10,636 bases of DNA from positions 1-10,636 of the forward strand of contig JAICZB010000056.1 in assembly GCA_025933895.1 (NCBI GenBank), written 5' to 3'. A program made the position numbers and the translations under genes. Positions 6,234-10,636 of this stretch are shown piece by piece. Each line of letters opens with the position of its first letter. The first letter of the stretch is position 1. This stretch comes from Thermoleophilia bacterium. Its GTDB lineage: Bacteria; Actinomycetota; Thermoleophilia; Gaiellales; Gaiellaceae. The notes beneath the pieces are model-generated. The model was not told the DNA's origin, ran no database searches, and worked only from the letters and a program-made list of their open reading frames with translations.

Positions 6234-8789
6234 TCAGGTGACATGGACCACCACCGGTGTCAGTCCGAGCGGCATGTACTCGTCGAACTTGACGAGCAGT
6301 CCGCGTTCCTTGATCGGGGCAAGCAGGCTCGAGTAGGCACCCATCTCCGAGCCGGTCTCGGCGCCCGCCGTGATCGTCACGTCGCTCGCGCCGCCGACGA
6401 TCGCGCGGTCGGCAGACTCGAGCAGCTGTCCGTATCCGGGCTCCCCGAAGGCGCGGCTCGTGAACAGCGGCGCATCGAGGGCGGTCGATACGGACAGGTA
6501 CCGGCGCGGCACGCTGCTGCCCGTGGTGACCGCCGAGAAGCGGACGCAGCCGTCCTGCGTATCCTCGACCGCCGTGAAACCGTCGAGGATCGAGTCGCTC
6601 GCCTGCAGGCGATGGACGAAGGTTCGGCCCAGCACCGTGACGCGCCACAGCACTGCGGTGCCTGCCGCGAGTGCGAGCGCGGCCGGCGACAGCGCCCCGG
6701 GGAACGCGTCCTCGAGCAGCGCGCGGTTGAGCGCTGCCGTGTCGGCGGCCGCTCCTTCCGCGAGCAGCTCGCGCGCGCGCGGGTCGATCGGGACGCCGAG
6801 GAACGCGTCGTCCGTGTAGATGCTCGTGCCGCCGCCGATCAGGGCGTTGAGCGAGGAGACGATCGTCTTCAGGGCGGTTGCGGAGAGCGTCCCGCCCGCG
6901 GCGGCGTAGTTGGTGATCGCGGTTTGCGCGCCGCCCGACAGGGCCGAGAACACGCTCCGGGAAAGCGGATCGTCGCTGCCGAGTGCCCGCGCCAACAACT
7001 CCGGGTCGTACGCGTCGGCGACGTCGAGACCGGTCTCACCGGTGTCCGGCTGAATCCCCTGGACGATGCTGTCGCCGATCGTGAACGTCTCGACCGCGCC
7101 GCCGTTGCGCGTGCGCACCGGGCCGAGCACGCAGTGGTCGACGATGAGCTCCACGATCGCGCCCGGCGCACCCGCTTCGGCGTCCGGGTCCGCCTCGATC
7201 CAGATCCGCGTCGGCGCGAGCGGTCGCTGGTCCGCGGAGACGGCATACGCGTCGCCGGCCCTGTCGAGCGTGCCGGGATCGGTCGTGCAGCCGGTGAGGC
7301 GGACCGACCTGAACGCGCCGCGCAGGACGACATCGCCGCCGCTGATCAGCAGGCCGTCGAGCGTCAGCTCGGCGTCCTCCCCGCCTCCCGTGAAGATCCA
7401 GGCGGCCGGCGCGTCGCCCGCGGCCGCGGCGGGCAACCGCACCACGGGGCGGACACCGGCCCCCGCGCGCACGAGCAGCGAGCCGATCGGCGTTCCGGTC
7501 GAGCCGACGTCGGTGACCGCGTCGTACGTGAGCGAGTCGGCGATCGTCACAGTGCCTGCGCCGTTCGCCGCGGCGAGCTCGGTGTCGAGCCCCGCCCCGC
7601 CGGACACGGTGCGCTCGTCCCCCACGGCGGCGGGGGGATCCCCGAGCAGCGTGCGGTCGTAGGGGCCGGCGCCGATCGGTGCGGGGAAGCCGTACTGGTA
7701 GGAGACGCCGAGGGCGGGCTCGACCGTGGAGAGGGCCTTGAACTGACCGACCTCCGGATAGACCTCGATCGTGACGGGCTCCGCCGGCGTTCCCGACGCC
7801 GCCGAGGCGAAGGCCGGGATGTGGCCGGCGTCCGGGTACGGCGCGTGCCGCGGGTCCGCCGTGCCCGGATCGGCGATCGCGGACCGGAGGGAGCTCGTGC
7901 AAGGGCCCGGGACTTCCCATTCGGGCGTCGGGGTCCATGTGTCGACCGCGTCGTCCAGCTCGGGTTGCAGCGGCCGGAGGAAGAGCGGGACGAACCGGCC
8001 CGTCGGGTCGAACACGTACTCGTCCGCGCAGCCGCTCACCGGCACGGGCGTGCCGCCGTCGACGGCGAAGCTCTGGAGCCGCCAGAGGTAGACGAGCAGC
8101 TTCGGGATGCCGTACCGGCCGACCGCGCCGCGGCCCCGGCGGAGATCGGCGGCGTGGAAGTACTCGTCGAACGGACCATCCGTGCAGTCGCCGCCGTGCA
8201 GCGAGCGCACGTCCGCGAATCCGCCCGCTGGCGTACCGGTGAGCGGCCCGATCAGGCCCTCGTGCTGCAGCAGGTCGCGCGGCTGCGGCGCGTCCGCGGG
8301 CGGCGGCGTGCGCAGACACGGCGTCGGCAGCGCGGCCGCCAGCGGACTCGGACCGACCGGCGGGTCGAGGTTGTGGCGCGTGCGGCTGAGCCGCCGGAAG
8401 GCCTCGACGGCATGCGCCTCCCAGCCTGTGACGTCGCGAGCGATCTCCTCGAGCACCGCAACCGTCCCCTTGCGCCGCCGGTAGTGGATCGTCTTGGCGA
8501 CGTCGAGCCGCCGGCCGCGCGGGTCGAGCCCGTTGATCAGGTTCGTGTCGAGCAGGTCGCCGATGTACGGGATGACCCAGTCGTCGCTCGTCTCGATGAA
8601 CTGGTCGGCCCACAGCCGGTCGATGCTGCGCCGCACGACAGCGGCCTGCGCACCGATCCGCGCCAGCAGCTCCCGCAGCGGCCCAGTCCGGGAGGCGTCG
8701 TCGCTGTCGCGCTCGCGATAGACGGCCGGGATCAGCTGCCAGAGCCGTTCGGCGTAGTAGGTCTCGTAGCCGTCCGGGACCTCAGCCAT
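6234..8789 (-). CDS. Phage tail protein I-like (gpI/Afp12-type) N-terminus with long beta-helix-like extension
   Basis: The 851-residue product opens with a block typical of P2 gpI-like tail proteins found next to gpJ: LWQLIPAVYRERD, a helical stretch, and then DQFIETSDDWVIPYIGDLL (residues 62-80). In contractile tails gpI joins gpJ in the baseplate. P2 gpI is only about 180 residues, so some 700 residues here are extra. A Cys- and Pro-containing linker spans about 140-390. Rung-like strands follow at 400-580 (ELTLDGLLISGG, ELIVDHCVLGP, TFTIGDSIVQG), then a helical insert at 590-705. Further rungs (QASDSILDGF) and a C-terminal block with EMGAYSSLLAPIKERGLLVK end the protein. The ATG overlaps the end of the baseplate J gene by eight bases (ATGGCTGA), which suggests translational coupling; its own Shine-Dalgarno is weak. 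The assignment of the first 130 residues is firm, and that of the extension is inferred. Confidence 0.85.
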   Translation of the reverse strand: MAEVPDGYETYYAERLWQLIPAVYRERDSDDASRTGPLRELLARIGAQAAVVRRSIDRLWADQFIETSDDWVIPYIGDLLDTNLINGLDPRGRRLDVAKTIHYRRRKGTVAVLEEIARDVTGWEAHAVEAFRRLSRTRHNLDPPVGPSPLAAALPTPCLRTPPPADAPQPRDLLQHEGLIGPLTGTPAGGFADVRSLHGGDCTDGPFDEYFHAADLRRGRGAVGRYGIPKLLVYLWRLQSFAVDGGTPVPVSGCADEYVFDPTGRFVPLFLRPLQPELDDAVDTWTPTPEWEVPGPCTSSLRSAIADPGTADPRHAPYPDAGHIPAFASAASGTPAEPVTIEVYPEVGQFKALSTVEPALGVSYQYGFPAPIGAGPYDRTLLGDPPAAVGDERTVSGGAGLDTELAAANGAGTVTIADSLTYDAVTDVGSTGTPIGSLLVRAGAGVRPVVRLPAAAAGDAPAAWIFTGGGEDAELTLDGLLISGGDVVLRGAFRSVRLTGCTTDPGTLDRAGDAYAVSADQRPLAPTRIWIEADPDAEAGAPGAIVELIVDHCVLGPVRTRNGGAVETFTIGDSIVQGIQPDTGETGLDVADAYDPELLARALGSDDPLSRSVFSALSGGAQTAITNYAAAGGTLSATALKTIVSSLNALIGGGTSIYTDDAFLGVPIDPRARELLAEGAAADTAALNRALLEDAFPGALSPAALALAAGTAVLWRVTVLGRTFVHRLQASDSILDGFTAVEDTQDGCVRFSAVTTGSSVPRRYLSVSTALDAPLFTSRAFGEPGYGQLLESADRAIVGGASDVTITAGAETGSEMGAYSSLLAPIKERGLLVKFDEYMPLGLTPVVVHVT

Positions 8790-10636
8790 CGGCCGCCTGC
8801 GTCGCGATCGTGCTCGTCGAGAGCGTGTAGAACGAGCCCTCGCCCGGATCGGCCCAGCCGACGGGCTCGCCGTTGAAGACGTCGCTGCCGCCGGCCGTCA
8901 CGGCGAGGCCGTGGACCGCCTCCACTCCGGCCACGAGCAGTGCCGACTCGACGGCGCTCGTGTAGAGGCGCCGGCCGATCGTCATCGAGCCCGGAGCGAA
9001 GAGGCCCTCGAGGGACGCGGTCGCGGCGTCGGCGACGTCGGCCGGGACGCGGTTCGGAGCAACCAGCAGCGTGCAGTTGACGACGAGGGCGATCGGCGTC
9101 GCCTGGGCGACCGTGACCGGACGGTTCGGGTCCTCGGCCCCGCCGAGTGCGCTGCGCGCCGACGCCGCGGCGCCGGCGTCGTCGCCGACGTACACCTTGA
9201 CGACGGCGCGTTGCCGTGCCTTGTCCCACGTCCAGTAGGCGCGGGCGCGGGTAACGCTCGGGGCCAGCGCCGCGACGGTCTCGTAGTCGTTGCCCGAGAT
9301 CGCGCGACCGAACGTGAGCACGCTCTTCGGCGCGTCCTCGCGCACTGCCTGCGGCTGCTCGGCGTCGGCGCCTCCCCAGACGCCGACCGGATTCCGGATC
9401 GCGGCGAGGTTCTGCTGCGGCTCGAGGATCGTCGTCAGCCGGGTCGGCAGTGGCAGAGGCGCTCCTCCGCCGTGGCGATAGGTCGCCACGACCCGGCTGC
9501 CGCTGGGCAGGCGGGCGCCGTTGACGCCGTCGCCGAAGCGCACGACGCTCTTGCCGTCGGCGTCCTGCGTGACGACGAAGATCGTCGCGTCGGGCGGCTG
9601 GGCGTAGAACGTCTTCGCCTCCGTCCAGTAGATCCCGTCGACCGCGACCCGCAGCGTGCTGGCGAAGTCGGCGCCGCTCGAGAGGTAGGTGAGCGGCGCG
9701 TTCTTCAGCGTGAAGGTCTGCCCCGCGATGCTCGCGTCGCCCGTCCCGAGCGTCTCGGCAGCGACCGTCTTCCCGCGCGAGACATGGACGAGGTCGACGA
9801 GCAACCGCAGCGGGACGGTGAGCGAGAACGACGGCGGCGTCGCCGCGGTCGCGGTGAGCGAGAGCGTCCCGTCGCCCTTCGCCGTCACGTCGACCGGGAT
9901 CCCGAGCCCGTTCGCGTCCTCGAGGAACCCGGTCGTGCCGCCGGCGGCGACGGTGAAGCCTGCGTGCGGCGTTACGGTCACCGGTAGCGACGTCAGCGAC
10001 GTGCGCGGCGTGCCGATGAGCGTGCCGACGTCCTGCATCCCGAAGCGCACGGCGACGGCCGAAGCCAGGATCATGTTCCGGAGGGCCGACGAGCGGCTCT
10101 CCTCGACGACGTGGCCGCTGTGCACCGTGTAGCGCGGATGCGACAGCTTCCCCGCCAGTGGCGAAGTCATCGTGAGCTGCGTGTGCGCGACCGGGATGTC
10201 CGGCGGCTTGCCGTCGACTGCGCCGGGATACGGGATGCCCGTGAAGATCTCGCTCGTCTCGGTGACGAGCCCGAGCGTGGTCGCGTTGCCGCCTTCGAGG
10301 AGGACGAGATCGTTCCGGGCGATCCCGCGCACGACCGCCGAAAGCCGCACCTCGAGTTCCGTCTCGCTGTCGTCGGTGATCGCCGCGTCGTTGGTCTGCG
10401 TCCAGAGTGCGCCGGTCTGCCGCGACCGCAGCAGCCGGCAGCTCGAGGCCGCCGTCCCGCTCATCCACGCACGCGCTGCGCTCGCGTCGGCGGCGCTGAG
10501 CACGACGCGGGTGTTCGTGCCGCCGTTCGGGTCGGGCTCCGGCGCGGTCGAGACGACCGTGACCTGGGCCCAGCTGTCGGCGTACGCCGGGAAGGACGTG
10601 GAGACGGCGAGCAGCTCGTCCCCCGCCTCGAGGCTC
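8782..10636 (-). CDS. Baseplate J/gp47-type protein, 5' end beyond the right edge
   Basis: The frame is open from the TGA at 8784-8782 to the window edge, giving 617 visible residues, so the start lies outside. The most N-terminal visible text, LEAGDELLAV, is itself like an internal beta segment. The C-terminal third matches the gpJ/gp47 family: a FGRAISGNDYETVAALAPSV block, then ARAYWTWDKARQRAVVKVYV and a final alpha/beta domain with FAPGSMTIGRRLYTSAVESA. Upstream, VRFGDGVNGARLPSGSRVVA followed by YRHGGG is the signature of the large 'putative baseplate assembly protein' group in phage-tail-like clusters. The protein is expected to form the baseplate wedge of a contractile tail. It is the first visible gene of the four-gene operon and overlaps the tail-I-like gene by eight bases. 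Confidence 0.9.
   Translation of the reverse strand, partial: SLEAGDELLAVSTSFPAYADSWAQVTVVSTAPEPDPNGGTNTRVVLSAADASAARAWMSGTAASSCRLLRSRQTGALWTQTNDAAITDDSETELEVRLSAVVRGIARNDLVLLEGGNATTLGLVTETSEIFTGIPYPGAVDGKPPDIPVAHTQLTMTSPLAGKLSHPRYTVHSGHVVEESRSSALRNMILASAVAVRFGMQDVGTLIGTPRTSLTSLPVTVTPHAGFTVAAGGTTGFLEDANGLGIPVDVTAKGDGTLSLTATAATPPSFSLTVPLRLLVDLVHVSRGKTVAAETLGTGDASIAGQTFTLKNAPLTYLSSGADFASTLRVAVDGIYWTEAKTFYAQPPDATIFVVTQDADGKSVVRFGDGVNGARLPSGSRVVATYRHGGGAPLPLPTRLTTILEPQQNLAAIRNPVGVWGGADAEQPQAVREDAPKSVLTFGRAISGNDYETVAALAPSVTRARAYWTWDKARQRAVVKVYVGDDAGAAASARSALGGAEDPNRPVTVAQATPIALVVNCTLLVAPNRVPADVADAATASLEGLFAPGSMTIGRRLYTSAVESALLVAGVEAVHGLAVTAGGSDVFNGEPVGWADPGEGSFYTLSTSTIATQAADG

Noticed and set aside
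5355..8876. A 1173-codon open frame on the plus strand
   Set aside because: It is antisense to the tail-I-like and DUF6519 genes, its translation is Arg/Ala/Asp-rich with no recognisable domain, and it arises from the high GC content opposite real genes.
8732..10468. A 578-codon minus-strand frame overlapping the baseplate J gene
   Set aside because: It is an Arg/Asp-rich shadow. The adjacent frame carries all gpJ-type blocks.
10501..10503. GTG as the start of the baseplate J gene
   Set aside because: The frame stays open for another 44 codons to the window edge, with beta-rich protein-like sequence (LEAGDELLAV), so the true start is further upstream.
2630..10636. A complete prophage or a type VI secretion system
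   Set aside because: No terminase, portal, capsid, integrase, lysis, TssJLM or TssBC gene is visible; only baseplate and tip parts are present in this window.

Overview
The window comes from a very GC-rich, gene-dense bacterial chromosome. G or C dominates third codon positions, GTG and TTG starts are used, and Shine-Dalgarno sites are strong. Together with a DUF5995-type protein and a transporter fused to a cyclic-nucleotide-binding domain, this suggests an Actinomycetota-type genome, perhaps a Thermoleophilia-like lineage. No rRNA or marker gene is present, so that placement is a weak inference. No gene-free stretch exceeds about 120 bases, and I see no tRNA, rRNA, CRISPR array or insertion sequence.

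Left part (1-2560). Two genes are on the minus strand: a five-helix membrane protein of unknown function (821 to 234) and, 42 bases further on, the first 63 codons of a DUF5995-type protein that runs off the left edge. Divergent from them, on the plus strand, is a 540-residue MFS transporter with a C-terminal cyclic-nucleotide-binding domain (938-2560). The 116-base divergent spacer holds two short inverted repeats.

Right part (2630-10636). Four minus-strand genes form a tight operon that enters from the right edge. In transcription order they are: a gpJ/gp47-type baseplate protein (5' end outside the window), a tail-protein-I-like protein with a long beta-helix-like extension, a DUF6519 protein with a beta-helix C-terminal part, and a small DUF4280 PAAR-like protein. 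Gene spacing is an 8-base overlap, then 36 and 31 bases. This is the baseplate and spike-tip end of a contractile phage-tail-like particle, most likely an extracellular contractile injection system (eCIS-like) or tail-derived element. In known systems the J-type protein builds the baseplate wedge, the I-type protein joins it, and a PAAR-type protein caps the central spike. The two large beta-helix-bearing proteins are the least understood parts and may decorate the baseplate or bind a target surface. Sheath, tube, VgrG-like spike and AAA ATPase genes are not in this window and would be expected upstream, beyond 10636.

The operon and the MFS gene converge at 2561-2629, where two GC-rich hairpins without T-tracts lie.
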